Made by a program: the position numbers and the translations under genes. Shown here piece after piece: positions 42,969 to 56,288 of a stretch of 64,000 nt of DNA (position 1 is its first letter; each line of letters begins with the position of its first letter). Origin of the DNA: Levilactobacillus andaensis. GTDB lineage: Bacteria > Bacillota > Bacilli > Lactobacillales > Lactobacillaceae. The notes below the pieces were generated by a model. That model saw only the letters and a list, made by a program, of their open reading frames with translations. It made no database searches and was not told the origin of the DNA. Location of the stretch: the NCBI RefSeq assembly GCF_016861695.1, contig NZ_BOLP01000010.1, positions 62,001 to 126,000 on the forward strand, given 5' to 3'.

Positions 42969-43271
42969 TTAGTCCTCTTGGACGTCGACGAACCATGCAG
43001 CATCTACATCGCTACCGTTTAAAGCATCGAAATCGTTGGCTAAGGCTGGGTTAACAGCGGTAACCTTACCGGAAACAGGACTAGGAATGTCAGAAACTGC
43101 CTTGTCAGCTTCAACGCTCAACAGGTTTTCACCCTTCTTCACGTCATCGCCAACTTCTGGCAATTTAGCAAACTTAATCGTTCCGAGTTCGTCTTGACCC
43201 TCGGTCGTTAAACCAATTCGCGTACCGTCGTTAACAGCTTTAGTCCAGAAATACTTTACCATTTCACTCAT
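42969..43271 (-). CDS. Glycine cleavage H-like lipoyl-domain protein
   Basis: 100 aa. Single lipoyl domain; SVEADKAVSDIPSPVSG puts the lipoyl lysine at Lys57. Shorter than true GcvH (about 125 aa). No gcvP, gcvT or lipoate ligase gene is in the window, so a carrier role as in GcvH-L proteins is more likely than glycine cleavage. ATG start with AAGGAGAC upstream, 17 bases after rodA. Confidence 0.82.
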   Translation of the reverse strand: MSEMVKYFWTKAVNDGTRIGLTTEGQDELGTIKFAKLPEVGDDVKKGENLLSVEADKAVSDIPSPVSGKVTAVNPALANDFDALNGSDVDAAWFVDVQED

Positions 43272-43288
43272 GTGTAAACAGTCTCCTT

Positions 43289-44494
43289 CTACTTAAACGA
43301 TTCGTTACGGCTAAACATGTAACTCTTATAATGATACCTCATTGACATGATTAAGCCAATCCCAATCAGGTTCCCAATCAATGCGGACCCCCCTTGACTA
43401 ACAAACGGTAACGGAATCCCCGTCAGTGGCAAGAGACCAATGCTCATCCCAATGTTTTCGAACACGTGGAAAAGGATCATCATGATAACCCCGGTCGAAA
43501 TGTAGGCGTAGAAGACGTTCTTCGTATCAAACGTCACCCGGATCATTTGGTAGATCAACAGGAAGTACAAGAAAATCAGGATACAGCCGCCGATGAACCC
43601 AAAGTTTTCTCCAATAACGGAGAAGACCATATCGGATTCACGGACGGGCACGTACACGTGCGACACGTTGAACCCGGTCCCAAAGATCCCACCGGATCCA
43701 ATGGCCTTCATACTTTGCCAGAGTTGGTATCCGGAATTGGACGTATCGGATGACGGGTGCAACCAATTATCGACCCGGGAGAATTGGTAGGCCTGGAAGC
43801 CGACCTTCTCCAGGATCTTACGCCCAAAGTCTGTGGTCACCAGTGTCAGCGCACCACCCCCGACAACCGCGACCGTCGCAAAGGCCGGCGCGATAATTTT
43901 CCAGGTAATTCCCGAAACCAGTAAAACCCCACCCACGATGGCAAAGAACACCAACATGGTCCCGAAGTCATTTTGCAGCTTCAGTAAAACGGCGACTGGT
44001 AACGTCCACAGAATCAATTTTCCAATCAACACCCAGTCCGTTCGCACCGTATGCAAGGGATTAGCGTTATTGTGTTCCGTCACGACCCGCGCTAACATCA
44101 AGATGAAGGCGGGTTTCATGACTTCTGAGGGTTGAAAAGTCAGTGAACCAATGGCAAACCAACTTCTCGCCCCGGTATTTTGGTAGTACACCCGACTGTA
44201 AAGAAACAGGACGGCTACCAACAGGAAGATTCCCAGCCAGTAAAGCACTGGCGCCACCTTCCATAGTTGCTCTGAATCGAATTGCATAATAATCACGATG
44301 GCGACCGTCCCAATGATGTACCACATCAATTGAGAAACCACGGCCGACGTAATGCTGGTGGCACTACTATCGTGGGTCGCCGCCACGTAGATTGATGCTA
44401 GCCCAATCAGCGCTAACATCAGGACACAGAAGATAATTCCCCAGTCGATCCGGGAATCAGGCTCGCTTCGTTGTTCCGTCGCATTCTTTGCCAC
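43289..44494 (-). CDS. rodA: SEDS glycosyltransferase RodA
   Basis: 401 aa, about ten membrane segments. SEDS motifs GARSWFAIGSLTFQPSEVMK and FGFIGG, and LPLTGIPLPFVSQGGSAL near the end. SEDS proteins polymerise lipid II; RodA acts in sidewall growth with MreB and class B PBPs. I call it RodA rather than FtsW because of its place near mbl, though sequence alone is not decisive. GTG start at 44492-44494 with AAGGAGC upstream. Confidence 0.9.
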   Translation of the reverse strand: MAKNATEQRSEPDSRIDWGIIFCVLMLALIGLASIYVAATHDSSATSITSAVVSQLMWYIIGTVAIVIIMQFDSEQLWKVAPVLYWLGIFLLVAVLFLYSRVYYQNTGARSWFAIGSLTFQPSEVMKPAFILMLARVVTEHNNANPLHTVRTDWVLIGKLILWTLPVAVLLKLQNDFGTMLVFFAIVGGVLLVSGITWKIIAPAFATVAVVGGGALTLVTTDFGRKILEKVGFQAYQFSRVDNWLHPSSDTSNSGYQLWQSMKAIGSGGIFGTGFNVSHVYVPVRESDMVFSVIGENFGFIGGCILIFLYFLLIYQMIRVTFDTKNVFYAYISTGVIMMILFHVFENIGMSIGLLPLTGIPLPFVSQGGSALIGNLIGIGLIMSMRYHYKSYMFSRNESFK

Positions 44495-44647
44495 AATGAT
44501 TGCTCCTTAATTCAAAATAGATTATTCCCTTGGTCCCATCGGCCAATTTTAAATGGTCGACTCTAGTTTAAGGTCCAAGACACCCAGTTTGTCGCCTAAT
44601 CAAGCAACGACCAAACCAGTCTCGTTGTTCACGCTCATTGTAAGTAT

Positions 44648-44690
44648 AAAGGCCGAAGTGTACGATAACGTCACACTCCGGCCAACTTTA
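44648..44690 (-). terminator. Terminator after the DUF2969 gene
   Basis: Minus strand GGCCGGAGTGTGACG pairs with CGTACACTTCGGCC, followed by TTTATA. It ends the mbl-yidD-DUF2969 unit. Confidence 0.8.
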
Positions 44691-44700
44691 CTAAAATTTA

Positions 44701-44925
44701 TTAACCGCGATGCAGGTGGTAATCCCGCAACAGGAGTTCGACACCTTCGTCGACCGTCTTAACGCGGTAAACGTCGCCGTCATTCAATTGGGCTTCGAAA
44801 CGGTCGTCCATTGGGGTAACTGTTCCGATGGTTTCGTCGCCAATCTTTAACACGGACATCGTTCCACCGTCCGGCAACTTTTGGTCGTCAACGGTAACTT
44901 CTACAGATTTTTCTCGTTTGCTCAT
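44701..44925 (-). CDS. DUF2969 family small protein
   Basis: 74 aa, soluble. VTVDDQKLPDGGTMSVLKIG and FEAQLNDGDVYRVKTVDEG fit DUF2969, a family of lactic acid bacteria of unknown function. ATG start with AAAGGAGAG upstream, 12 bases after yidD; part of the mbl-yidD row. Confidence 0.82.
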   Translation of the reverse strand: MSKREKSVEVTVDDQKLPDGGTMSVLKIGDETIGTVTPMDDRFEAQLNDGDVYRVKTVDEGVELLLRDYHLHRG

Positions 44926-44937
44926 GCCAACTCTCCT

Positions 44938-45231
44938 TTACTTGATGGGGGGTTCTTGATCCAATTTCATAGCTTCACGGTATTCTTTCTCCGCTGCCAC
45001 GTTACGCTTCAGGGTGAAGTGATCCGGTACCGGATCCACGCCGCCCCGAACGAACGGCTGGCACCGTAAGATCCGCGCGATGCCCATGAGGCTTCCCTTA
45101 AATGCACCGTGCTTCTCTAACGCCTGCAACATATAAGTCGAGCAGGTCGGATAGTACCGACAGGTCGGCGGAAATAGTGGTGAAATAAACCGCTGATATC
45201 CCCGCACCAAGAAGCTTAGTAGGTGGCGCAT
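44938..45231 (-). CDS. yidD: Membrane protein insertion efficiency factor YidD
   Basis: 97 aa. Begins [24 protein letters not shown]-like; the conserved cysteines ([18 protein letters not shown]) and the GGVDPVP end mark the family. Thought to help YidC insert proteins. ATG start with AAAGGGGG upstream, 24 bases after mbl. Confidence 0.93.
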   Translation of the reverse strand: MRHLLSFLVRGYQRFISPLFPPTCRYYPTCSTYMLQALEKHGAFKGSLMGIARILRCQPFVRGGVDPVPDHFTLKRNVAAEKEYREAMKLDQEPPIK

Positions 45232-45255
45232 CGCCAGTCCCCCTTTAATGACTTA

Positions 45256-46263
45256 CTAGTCGTTGTTTTCCTTAGCCGTCTTCGTGTCCATGTGTTCCAG
45301 CAGAACGCCGGCACCCTTAGCCACGTTGTCCAGTGGGTCTTCGGAAATGATGACGGGCACCGTTAAGCGTTCTGAGAACAACTTGTCGATACCGTCTAAC
45401 AAGGCACCCCCACCAGTCAGCATAATGCCCCGGTCGATGATGTCAGCGGCCAATTCTGGTGGCGTCGTTTCCAAGACAGCCATTGCTGCGGAAACGATTT
45501 GTTCAACGGAATCATGAATGGCTTCTTCAACTTCAGCGGCGGTAATCGTCACTTCGGTCGGCATCCCACTAACGGAATCCCGGCCACGCACAGCCATGGT
45601 CTTTTCTTCATTGCCAGGTTCTGGATAAGCGGTCCCAATCTTGATCTTAATGGTTTCAGCGGTCCGTTCCCCAATAATCAGGTTGTGGTTACGCTTAACG
45701 TAGTTGACGATTTCAGAGTTCATCCGGTCACCGGCAACGCGAATTGAGCGGCTAGCTACGATGTCACCCAGAGACAGGATCGCAATGTCACTGGTTCCAC
45801 CACCCATGTCGATAACCATGTTACCGCTAGGCTTGAAGATGTCCATCCCGGCACCCAAAGCGGCGACCTTAGGTTCAGCTTCCAAGTAAACCTTGGCGCC
45901 ACCGGACTTTTCAGCGGCCTGAATGATGGCCTTACGTTCGATTTCCGTGATGTTCGTAGGTGCACAGATCATAATGTTAGGCTTGGATAAGAAGCCTTTG
46001 ACACTAAGCTTGTTGATGAAGTAGGAAAGCATGGCTTCGGTAATATCGAAATCAGAAATGACCCCGTCCTTAAGGGGACGAATTGCCCGAATGTTGCCTG
46101 GTGTCCGTCCAACCATCCGGTAAGCTTCTGAACCCACCGCTAATACCTTATCCGTCTTGGTATCGATTGCCACAACGGACGGTTCGTTTAATACAATACC
46201 CTTACCGACCACGTAGATTAAAACGTTCGCGGTCCCTAGGTCAATTCCAATGTCTTTCGCCAT
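45256..46263 (-). CDS. mbl: MreB paralogue (Mbl/MreB2)
   Basis: 335 aa actin-like protein; [21 protein letters not shown] and [10 protein letters not shown] are the nucleotide motifs. Its association with murA upstream and yidD/rodA downstream is that of Mbl in lactobacilli. Acts in sidewall growth alongside MreB. ATG start with GGAGGACG upstream. Confidence 0.93.
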   Translation of the reverse strand: MAKDIGIDLGTANVLIYVVGKGIVLNEPSVVAIDTKTDKVLAVGSEAYRMVGRTPGNIRAIRPLKDGVISDFDITEAMLSYFINKLSVKGFLSKPNIMICAPTNITEIERKAIIQAAEKSGGAKVYLEAEPKVAALGAGMDIFKPSGNMVIDMGGGTSDIAILSLGDIVASRSIRVAGDRMNSEIVNYVKRNHNLIIGERTAETIKIKIGTAYPEPGNEEKTMAVRGRDSVSGMPTEVTITAAEVEEAIHDSVEQIVSAAMAVLETTPPELAADIIDRGIMLTGGGALLDGIDKLFSERLTVPVIISEDPLDNVAKGAGVLLEHMDTKTAKENND

Positions 46264-46408
46264 ACTTATGCGTCCTCCTGATTTTTAATGCCAATTTTCA
46301 ACATTTCATTATACCATAATCCTTGCGAACACTAAATGATTTCTCGGGGAATGTTCGGTTAAGCCCCTTTGTTACCGTTTTCTTTGGTTAAACCAGTACC
46401 AATATAAA

Positions 46409-46600
46409 ATAGCCGCACTACGGCTGACAGGAATTCCGCCTGCTGTGGGGACGCGTCAGACTGGAAAAACACCAGTCTTCTCGCTCGCTTTGAAGCCACG
46501 AAGACCACGTGTCTCCAAAGTCGCCCATATTTTGAGCTAGCCACTGGCCAGCTCAAAATATTACCACGGCTGGCTGCATCCCTGTCCTCCTCCGGCTCAG
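46409..46600 (+). repeat. Family A intergenic repeat, copy A6
   Basis: Full copy; right hairpin ATATTTTGAGCT (46527-46538) with AGCTCAAAATAT (46550-46561), perfect. Left part less regular. Confidence 0.9.
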
Positions 46601-46706
46601 GTTGTGTTCTATCACAACAACACTCGGAAAACGTGGAGATTTAGCGTTTTCGGCCCCATCGATAACGACTGTTTCAGTCATTATCTCCGTCGTCTAAGAA
46701 TACTGT

Positions 46707-46869
46707 GTAAGCCGAGAGGTCGGCAGATATGGGCTCAGGCGCGTCGTTCTACTTAGCTGGCGGGTCTTGCCGGCTTAGTAGAAAACCAAGCTTGTAGACT
46801 CGGTTCTTTCGAGGCTTCAAGTTGCGTTCGCACCGTTCCAGCCCATATCTACCGGCCGGTAAGGCGAAA
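46707..46869 (-). repeat. Family B intergenic repeat, copy B3 (inverted)
   Basis: Minus strand from TCGCCTTACCGGCCGGTAGA to CGACCTCTCGGCTTAC. Hairpin CTTGAAGCCTCG with CGAGTCTACAAG. Faces A6 at a distance of about 105 bases. The gap 46264-46995 holds only these two repeats. Confidence 0.9.
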
Positions 46870-46995
46870 GAATCACCAGGTTGCCTAATTTTAGTCCCGC
46901 TGTTGTTGCTAGAACGGGCGTGACTGGTATTTTAGAACTTTCAACCTTTAGTTACAGAAACAAAAAGGCGGCAAATACTGCCACCCCATGATTAC

Positions 46996-48303
46996 TTAAT
47001 TATTAACGTGTGTGTTCTTCAGAACAACCGTGTCATCGTCAGGAACGTCGATCCGTTTAACTTCGGCACCCAGCGCGGTCAACTTCTTGTGGAAGTCGTA
47101 GTAACCGCGGTCCAGATACTTCAGGTTCGTGACCTGCGTGTAGCCATCGGCAACCAACCCAGCGAGGACCAAGGCAGCGGCGGCCCGTAAGTCCGTGGCG
47201 GCTACTTCGGCACCGTTGAAATCAGTTGGGCCGTGCATCACGACCGTGCGACCGTTGATTTGGAATTCAGCGTTCATCCGCCGTAATTCTTCCAAATGCA
47301 TGAAGCGGTTTTCAAATACCGTTTCGGTCATGGTACTCGTGCCTTCAGCGGCCAACTGTAAAATGGTCATCTGAGGCTGCATGTCAGTTGGGAAACCCGG
47401 ATATGGCAACGTCTTCACGTCCGTTGGCTTGAGCTTGTCTGGTCCGATTACACGGATACCAGCAGGTTCTTCCGTGACTTGAACGCCCATTTCTTGCATT
47501 TTTGAGATTAAAGGTTTGTTATGTTCAACGATACCATCCTTAATCAACACATTTCCGTGAGTTAAGGCAGCACCGACCATGAACGTGCCGGCTTCGATTC
47601 GGTCTTGAACCACACTGTGTTCGGCACCGTGCATCTTCTCGACCCCATCGATCCGCAACGTTTCAGTCCCAGCACCGCGGACCCGGGCACCCATCTTGTT
47701 CAAGACGTTCGCCAAGTCCACGATTTCTGGTTCGCGGGCAACGTTATCGATAACCGTTGTCCCTTCAGCCAAGCAAGCTGCCATCATAATATTTTGCGTA
47801 GCACCTACACTTGGGAAATCTAAGTAGATGTGACTGCCTTGTAGCCGATTGGCAAAGGCTTCGATGTAGCCATCATGCTGTTCGATCCGGGCACCCAATG
47901 CTTCGAGACCCTTTAAATGTAAGTCGATTGGCCGCGTGCCAATCGCACAACCACCAGGTAACGCTACCCGGGCATGGCCGAGACGAGCCAACAGTGGCCC
48001 CATGACGACGATTGATGCCCGCATCTTGGAGACATATTCGAACGGCGCTTCACTAGAAACTTGCTTCGTCGCGTCGATCGTCACTTCCCGCTTGGCTTCG
48101 TCAAAATCGACGCGCAAGTTCAGGAAACGGAGAACCTTATTCATTGTATAAACATCAGACAAAACCGGAACATTTGCTAAATGAGTGAGTCCGTCTTGAG
48201 CCAGAATGGACGCTGCTAAGATTGGCAACACGGCATTCTTGGCCCCTTCAATGTGGACCACACCAGATAAGCGGTTCCCACCATGAACGACAATTTTTTC
48301 CAT
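46996..48303 (-). CDS. murA: UDP-N-acetylglucosamine 1-carboxyvinyltransferase
   Basis: 435 aa EPSP-synthase fold. First committed step of peptidoglycan synthesis, using PEP. The catalytic Cys119 is present in [12 protein letters not shown], so the enzyme should be sensitive to fosfomycin. ATG at 48303 is chosen for GGAGG upstream and the family start MEKIVVHGG; the frame is open to 48333. Downstream of the ATP synthase operon and a DUF1146 gene. Confidence 0.96.
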   Translation of the reverse strand: MEKIVVHGGNRLSGVVHIEGAKNAVLPILAASILAQDGLTHLANVPVLSDVYTMNKVLRFLNLRVDFDEAKREVTIDATKQVSSEAPFEYVSKMRASIVVMGPLLARLGHARVALPGGCAIGTRPIDLHLKGLEALGARIEQHDGYIEAFANRLQGSHIYLDFPSVGATQNIMMAACLAEGTTVIDNVAREPEIVDLANVLNKMGARVRGAGTETLRIDGVEKMHGAEHSVVQDRIEAGTFMVGAALTHGNVLIKDGIVEHNKPLISKMQEMGVQVTEEPAGIRVIGPDKLKPTDVKTLPYPGFPTDMQPQMTILQLAAEGTSTMTETVFENRFMHLEELRRMNAEFQINGRTVVMHGPTDFNGAEVAATDLRAAAALVLAGLVADGYTQVTNLKYLDRGYYDFHKKLTALGAEVKRIDVPDDDTVVLKNTHVNN

Positions 48304-48333
48304 GGGATACCTCCAAAGATTTTTATAGGCCAA

Positions 48334-48561
48334 TCACAAAAGATAGCCCAGATTACGAACGTTATTGATGAAGTCCAAAAAGAATGAGCTACAAGCGAAG
48401 CCGACCGCAACCGCTAACATCACAATCAAGACGCGCGATTGTCGAGGGTAAAACGTCATTAGTCGCTCAATGTGCAACGCTGAAATCGCCCAAAATGCTA
48501 ACGCGATAAAAGACAAGTGACTGATGATCGTTAATATGGCCTGTAACCCAATGAGTTTCAT
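48334..48561 (-). CDS. DUF1146 (YwzB-like) membrane protein
   Basis: 75 aa with two hydrophobic segments (about 6-27 and 44-63). Size and the place between atpC and murA match YwzB/DUF1146 of Firmicutes; function unknown. ATG start with AGGAAGGAT upstream; 30 bases before murA, so likely one transcript. Confidence 0.85.
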   Translation of the reverse strand: MKLIGLQAILTIISHLSFIALAFWAISALHIERLMTFYPRQSRVLIVMLAVAVGFACSSFFLDFINNVRNLGYLL

Positions 48562-48705
48562 TACCTCAATCCTTCCTAAACATTCTCACTAACTATAGCA
48601 TAATTTTTCGTGTGTGTCCCTGTGATTCCTTTAAAAACGGCATTTGTAATATTACAATTATTTTTATTAACCATATTAACCGAACGAACCTGACGCCATG
48701 GTAGC

Positions 48706-48741
48706 AAAAAAGCGAGCACTCCGCAATGGAAGTGCTCGCTT
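48706..48741 (-). terminator. Terminator of the atp operon
   Basis: Minus strand AAGCGAGCACTTCC pairs with GGAGTGCTCGCTT, followed by TTTT. Confidence 0.9.
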
Positions 48742-48771
48742 AAAGCAAACCGAAAATGGTTTACACAATAT

Positions 48772-49191
48772 TTAATGATTAGCAACGTTAATCCGGTTGA
48801 TGGCACGCCGCAAAGCGACTTCAGCCCGTGCTAAAGTATCTGGATCATGAGACTCTTGCGCCTTCTTGATCGTTTCTTCAGCCCGTTGACGTGCACTCTG
48901 CGCCCGGTCAACATCAATATCGTCTTGACGTTCCGCACTGTCTGCAACAATGGTTGCCACGTTGTCGGAGAACTCAATGAAACCACCGTTAACGGCAATT
49001 TCATCTTCGTGATCGCCTAATTTTACCCGCGTCTCATCAACTTCGAGTGAAGCGATGAGCGGCACGTGATTCGGCATGATCCCTAATTCACCAATTGTCG
49101 TTTTGACAACTAGTAAATCACTGTCTCCTTCATAGACGCGACCATCAGGGGTAACGATACTAACAGATAACACTGATTGATTATCAGCCAA
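48772..49191 (-). CDS. atpC: ATP synthase F1 subunit epsilon
   Basis: 139 aa. N-terminal beta-barrel (GELGIMPNHVPLIASL), then a C-terminal helical hairpin. Couples rotation and can inhibit ATP hydrolysis. TTG start at 49189-49191 with AGGGAGGG upstream, 13 bases after atpD. Last gene of the operon. Confidence 0.97.
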   Translation of the reverse strand: MADNQSVLSVSIVTPDGRVYEGDSDLLVVKTTIGELGIMPNHVPLIASLEVDETRVKLGDHEDEIAVNGGFIEFSDNVATIVADSAERQDDIDVDRAQSARQRAEETIKKAQESHDPDTLARAEVALRRAINRINVANH

Positions 49192-49204
49192 TTAGAATCC
49201 CTCC

Positions 49205-50626
<1,422 letters not shown>

Positions 50627-50642
50627 TTAATTCCTCCCGTCA

Positions 50643-51542
50643 TTAGTTTTTTAAGGCTTCCTGCCCACCGGTAATTTCGGTGATTTCAGTCGTGATCGCT
50701 GCTTGACGCGCACGGTTATAGTGCAGCTGCAGGGTCGCAATTAAATCATCGGCATTATCAGTAGCAGACTGCATCGCATTGGTACTTGATGCATGTTCGG
50801 CCGTCTTTGCGTCCAAAATCGCACCGTAAACTAAGCTTTCTGCGTATTGTGGCAGTACGACCTGCAGAACACCCTCTTCAGAAGGTTCTGTGTCGTATTC
50901 AGCCGTTAACGGTGTCGCTTTCGTATCGTTTGCCGCATCAGAAGACAGGGCTTCCCCATCGACTGGCAACATTTTTTCAGCCCGAAAACGGGATGAAATC
51001 CGGTTAACAAAGTGATTGTAGCAAACGAAGAGTTCATCGAAGACTTCGTTGTTGAACATCGTGGTGACCGTCTTGACGATTTCCCGAACTTCATTGAATT
51101 CAGGAACGTCGCTGACGCCACGGTATTCATAAGCTACGTTAACGCCACGGTGCTTGTAAAAGTCAGCACCAGTGCCCCCAACGGCTAACACCATGTAGTC
51201 GTCAGGATTTGGCGTCCGTTCTTTAATGAACGCATTGGCATCCCGTAAAACGCTGCTATTGTAGCTCCCAACCATTCCACGATCGGAGGTGATCACTAAA
51301 TATGCGGTTTTCTTTACTGGACGGTTCGACTGCAGGCTACTTGAGGAATTATCCAACAGATGAGACTGCGAAAGATGCATGACGACAGCCTTAACCTTAG
51401 AAACATAGTCTTGGTAGCCGACTGCTTGTTTCTGAATCTTATTTAACTTCGCCGTCGAGACCATGTGCATCGCCGCCGTAATTTGACGGGTTGCTTTCGT
51501 GGACGTAATTCGACGTTGAACGTCATGAATTGATTCAGCCAT
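50643..51542 (-). CDS. atpG: ATP synthase F1 subunit gamma
   Basis: 299 aa. Long N- and C-terminal helices form the rotor shaft ([32 protein letters not shown]), with a Rossmann-like middle ([16 protein letters not shown]). A 30-residue acidic insert ([17 protein letters not shown]) lies around 190-220, as in many lactobacilli. ATG start. Confidence 0.97.
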   Translation of the reverse strand: MAESIHDVQRRITSTKATRQITAAMHMVSTAKLNKIQKQAVGYQDYVSKVKAVVMHLSQSHLLDNSSSSLQSNRPVKKTAYLVITSDRGMVGSYNSSVLRDANAFIKERTPNPDDYMVLAVGGTGADFYKHRGVNVAYEYRGVSDVPEFNEVREIVKTVTTMFNNEVFDELFVCYNHFVNRISSRFRAEKMLPVDGEALSSDAANDTKATPLTAEYDTEPSEEGVLQVVLPQYAESLVYGAILDAKTAEHASSTNAMQSATDNADDLIATLQLHYNRARQAAITTEITEITGGQEALKN

Positions 51543-51572
51543 TATTTCTCACCATCCTTCCTTCAAGTACTC

Positions 51573-53129
<1,557 letters not shown>

Positions 53130-53144
53130 TTATCACCGAATTCG

Positions 53145-53687
53145 TTATGCTAGCAGTTGCTGCCGTAAACGATTAATTTTAGTTCGTAAGCTACCGTCAA
53201 GAACCGTATCAGCAGCCTTAACGATGACGCCACCAATCACAGCGGGGTCAACCCGGCTGCTCAAAATGACCTTTTCGGCACCCACGCGCTTGGCGTAAGC
53301 AGTCTCAATCTGTGACTTTTGGTCATCAGATAATTCTACTGCCGTCGTTACTTGTGCGTAAACCGTGTGATGTAGTTCATCATATAAGACCTGGAATTGA
53401 TCGATAATATCGACCAAGTTTTCCACGCGACCGTAGTCGTAGACCATTTGAATCAGGTTCTTGATATACGGTGATGCTTGCTTCAACAGTGGTTGAAGTA
53501 ACGCTTCGCGATCAGCAACCTGCAGGCTAGCGTCTGAGAGCATCGTGCTCAATTTTGGGTTGTCCTGGAAGATACGCCGAAGTTCTTGTAGCTCTGTGTA
53601 GCCTGACTCCAGTTGGTCTTTTTCGGACAACAAATCAAATAATGCTTTAGAGTAGCGCTTGGCTACTGTTGCCCTATTAAGACTCAT
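53145..53687 (-). CDS. atpH: ATP synthase F1 subunit delta
   Basis: 180 aa, stalk protein that joins F1 to subunit b. [14 protein letters not shown] start and the [20 protein letters not shown] motif near the end. The ATG at 53687 is chosen since GGGGAAG lies upstream; it overlaps the atpF stop by 11 bases, so translation is probably coupled. Confidence 0.95.
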   Translation of the reverse strand: MSLNRATVAKRYSKALFDLLSEKDQLESGYTELQELRRIFQDNPKLSTMLSDASLQVADREALLQPLLKQASPYIKNLIQMVYDYGRVENLVDIIDQFQVLYDELHHTVYAQVTTAVELSDDQKSQIETAYAKRVGAEKVILSSRVDPAVIGGVIVKAADTVLDGSLRTKINRLRQQLLA

Positions 53688-54192
53688 GTTGCTTCCCCAA
53701 CCCTTCGATATAAGAATCAATTAACGCCTTTTGATCGTCAGCCTTCAATTCTCGTTGAATGATCTTGGAAGCAATCTCAATAGATAAATCCGCCACATCG
53801 TTACGGGCATCGGACAGAGCGTCTTGACGTTCTTGTTCAATATCCTTTTGGGCATTTTGCTTCATCGTCTGAACGTCCGCTTGTGCTTGCGTCACGATTT
53901 GTTCGCGTTGCTGTTGACCATTGAACTTGGCATCGCTCACAATCGTTTGGGCTTCAGAACGAGAATTTGCCAAAGCTGCTTGGCGTTTTTCAACCAAGCT
54001 AGCGGCATCGGTACGGGACTTTTCTGCTGAGTCAATATCATTACTGATCTTGTCAGCCCGGTCCTGCATCATCTTCGTCACTGGACCCCATGCAAAGATC
54101 TTAATGATCCACATTAAAAGTACGAAACTAATAATATAGAAAAGCGAATCTCCAAAGTAAAGCGTCTGACCAACTACTAAATGTGAGAGCAT
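53677..54192 (-). CDS. atpF: ATP synthase Fo subunit b
   Basis: 171 aa. One N-terminal membrane segment (about 14-34, [18 protein letters not shown]), then a long charged coiled coil. Peripheral stalk. ATG start with AAGGAGGTG upstream. Confidence 0.96.
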   Translation of the reverse strand: MLSHLVVGQTLYFGDSLFYIISFVLLMWIIKIFAWGPVTKMMQDRADKISNDIDSAEKSRTDAASLVEKRQAALANSRSEAQTIVSDAKFNGQQQREQIVTQAQADVQTMKQNAQKDIEQERQDALSDARNDVADLSIEIASKIIQRELKADDQKALIDSYIEGLGKQHES

Positions 54193-54251
54193 CTATTGAC
54201 ACCTCCTTTTGCTATCAGATATTTACAATTTTTACCGGTTGTTCGTTGTAA

Positions 54252-54485
<234 letters not shown>

Positions 54486-54496
54486 TTAGATAAAAC

Positions 54497-55216
54497 TTAT
54501 TCCTCGAGTTCTAGCTTTTGAGAAATATAAACTGATGACAACGTAACGAAAACGAACGCTTGGATAGCTCCTAAGAACGCGGAGAATCCTTGCCAAGCCA
54601 TTTCGATTGGCAATGCAATAATCATCGTTACAATACCGTGTGAAACTGCCAGATTCCAGATTACCCCTAATAGCATTTCACCAGAGAAGATAACCCCGAA
54701 AATACGAAGACCCAACGTCAAGAAGTTCGTGAATTCCTCAAAAATACTGATTGGAAGCCAGAACACAAAGGGCTTCATGTAGTTTGCAAAGTGCGCCTTG
54801 TAACCTAATTTCCAAACTCCTGCGAATTGGGCGATCATCATCGTCATCAACGAGAACGTTAACGTCGCAATGGGATCTGAAGTTGGACTACGCATAATCG
54901 TCGCCCCACTTCGAGTCGCCACCTGGATAAACAACCCAATTTCGTTAGAAAGAAAGAGAAACAGGAACAGAGTGAACCCCCACAAACCGAACTTACCGAC
55001 ATCGCCGGCAGGAATGGATCCCTTCAAAATTCCGTTGGTAAAATCAATCAGCCATTCCAAGAAGTTTTGCCCCTTGGTTGGCTTCATGGCCAATTTCCTC
55101 GAAGTGAAAAAAACGACTGCCACTACCAGTAGGAAAACAACCAAACCGGATACAACGTTAGCAGTACTAAATGTCAGTCCCAGGAACTGGAAGGTTGAAA
55201 CTGGATCATCACTCAC
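54497..55216 (-). CDS. atpB: ATP synthase Fo subunit a
   Basis: 239 aa, five to six membrane segments; the essential Arg is in NFLTLGLRIFGVIFSG. Forms the proton half channels. GTG start with AAGAGGTGA upstream. First gene of the operon; I see no atpI upstream. Promoter probably near 55340-55380 on the minus strand (TGGTATCAT), not certain. Confidence 0.96.
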   Translation of the reverse strand: MSDDPVSTFQFLGLTFSTANVVSGLVVFLLVVAVVFFTSRKLAMKPTKGQNFLEWLIDFTNGILKGSIPAGDVGKFGLWGFTLFLFLFLSNEIGLFIQVATRSGATIMRSPTSDPIATLTFSLMTMMIAQFAGVWKLGYKAHFANYMKPFVFWLPISIFEEFTNFLTLGLRIFGVIFSGEMLLGVIWNLAVSHGIVTMIIALPIEMAWQGFSAFLGAIQAFVFVTLSSVYISQKLELEE

Positions 55217-55519
55217 CGAATATCACCTCTTTTCAACACTATATGGACGCAATCCCTAAGCTGACCCCTTCATGCAAGCGGTCTTCTCAAGAAAAGCGGA
55301 ATAGCGAACGAAGCGAGTGCTCCATTCAAATACACTGGAAATGATACCACCAATCCAAACAAAAAACAAAACAATTTTTCACAGGCTAAACATTCCCAAC
55401 CACTTGGGTAAAATTCAAGTCCTAAAAGGATAGTTAGCGTTTTCACAGTCTATTTGCGTGCGCAAACGCCCCGCTAAAAAAACCAACTCAAATCATTAAA
55501 AAAGTGACCTTACTGAAAC
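55217..55519. other. Intergenic region upstream of atpB
   Basis: No gene. It must hold the atp operon promoter on the minus strand; TTGTTT and TATCAT near 55375 and 55343 are the best -35/-10 guesses. AT-rich A-runs occur at 55360-55375. Confidence 0.4.
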
Positions 55520-55558
55520 AAAGAAGAGACTCGGCCGAATTAGCCGAATCTCTTTAAA
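55520..55558 (-). terminator. Terminator of upp
   Basis: Minus strand AGAGATTCGGC pairs with GGCCGAGTCTCT, followed by TCTTTGTTT. Confidence 0.82.
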
Positions 55559-55560
55559 GT

Positions 55561-56190
55561 TTACTTCGTCCCAAACAGCCGGTCTCCGGCATCGCCGAGG
55601 CCAGGCACAATGTAGCCATCTTCGTTCAGGTGGTCGTCAAGAGCCGCCGTGTAAATATCCACGTCAGGGTGCTTCTCTTGCAAGGCTTTAACCCCTTCTG
55701 GAGCGGAAACTAAGCAGACAAACTTAATGTTGCTTGCGCCACGCTTCTTCAAGGCATCGATCGCCATGATTGCAGAACCACCGGTCGCCAACATTGGGTC
55801 CACAACAAATACTTGTCGCTGATCAATGTCGGACGGCAACTTAACAAAATATTCATGAGGCTGGAGCGTTTCTTCATCCCGGTACATCCCAATGTGTCCG
55901 ACTTTAGCAGCAGGAATCAACTCTAGGATACCGTCGACCATCCCAATCCCAGCACGTAGGATTGGAACAATGGCCACTTTCTTACCGGAAAGCTCTTTGG
56001 CCGTCATCTTAGCCACTGGCGTCTCGATCTTCTTATCTTGAAGCGGCATATCGCGTGAAACCTCATATGCCATTAAAGTCGAGATTTCGTTGACAACCTC
56101 CCGAAAACTGCGGGTCCCACAGTCTTTGTTCCGGATAATCGTCAGTTTGTGTTGAATCAACGGGTGGTCAAGTACTTGAAACTTCCCCAT
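55561..56190 (-). CDS. upp: Uracil phosphoribosyltransferase
   Basis: 209 aa. Salvages uracil to UMP with PRPP; PRPP motif [13 protein letters not shown] and uracil motif [17 protein letters not shown] at the end. ATG start with AAAGGAGCG upstream. Downstream of glyA by 99 bases, then atp: the order glyA-upp-atpB is common in Firmicutes. Confidence 0.97.
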   Translation of the reverse strand: MGKFQVLDHPLIQHKLTIIRNKDCGTRSFREVVNEISTLMAYEVSRDMPLQDKKIETPVAKMTAKELSGKKVAIVPILRAGIGMVDGILELIPAAKVGHIGMYRDEETLQPHEYFVKLPSDIDQRQVFVVDPMLATGGSAIMAIDALKKRGASNIKFVCLVSAPEGVKALQEKHPDVDIYTAALDDHLNEDGYIVPGLGDAGDRLFGTK

Positions 56191-56288
56191 GAATAAACGC
56201 TCCTTTATGATTTCTTACAATTGTACCATTATCTTCGCTTGCAAAACGGACAAATTTTAAATGAAAACGTTTTTTCTAAAACTTTTTT

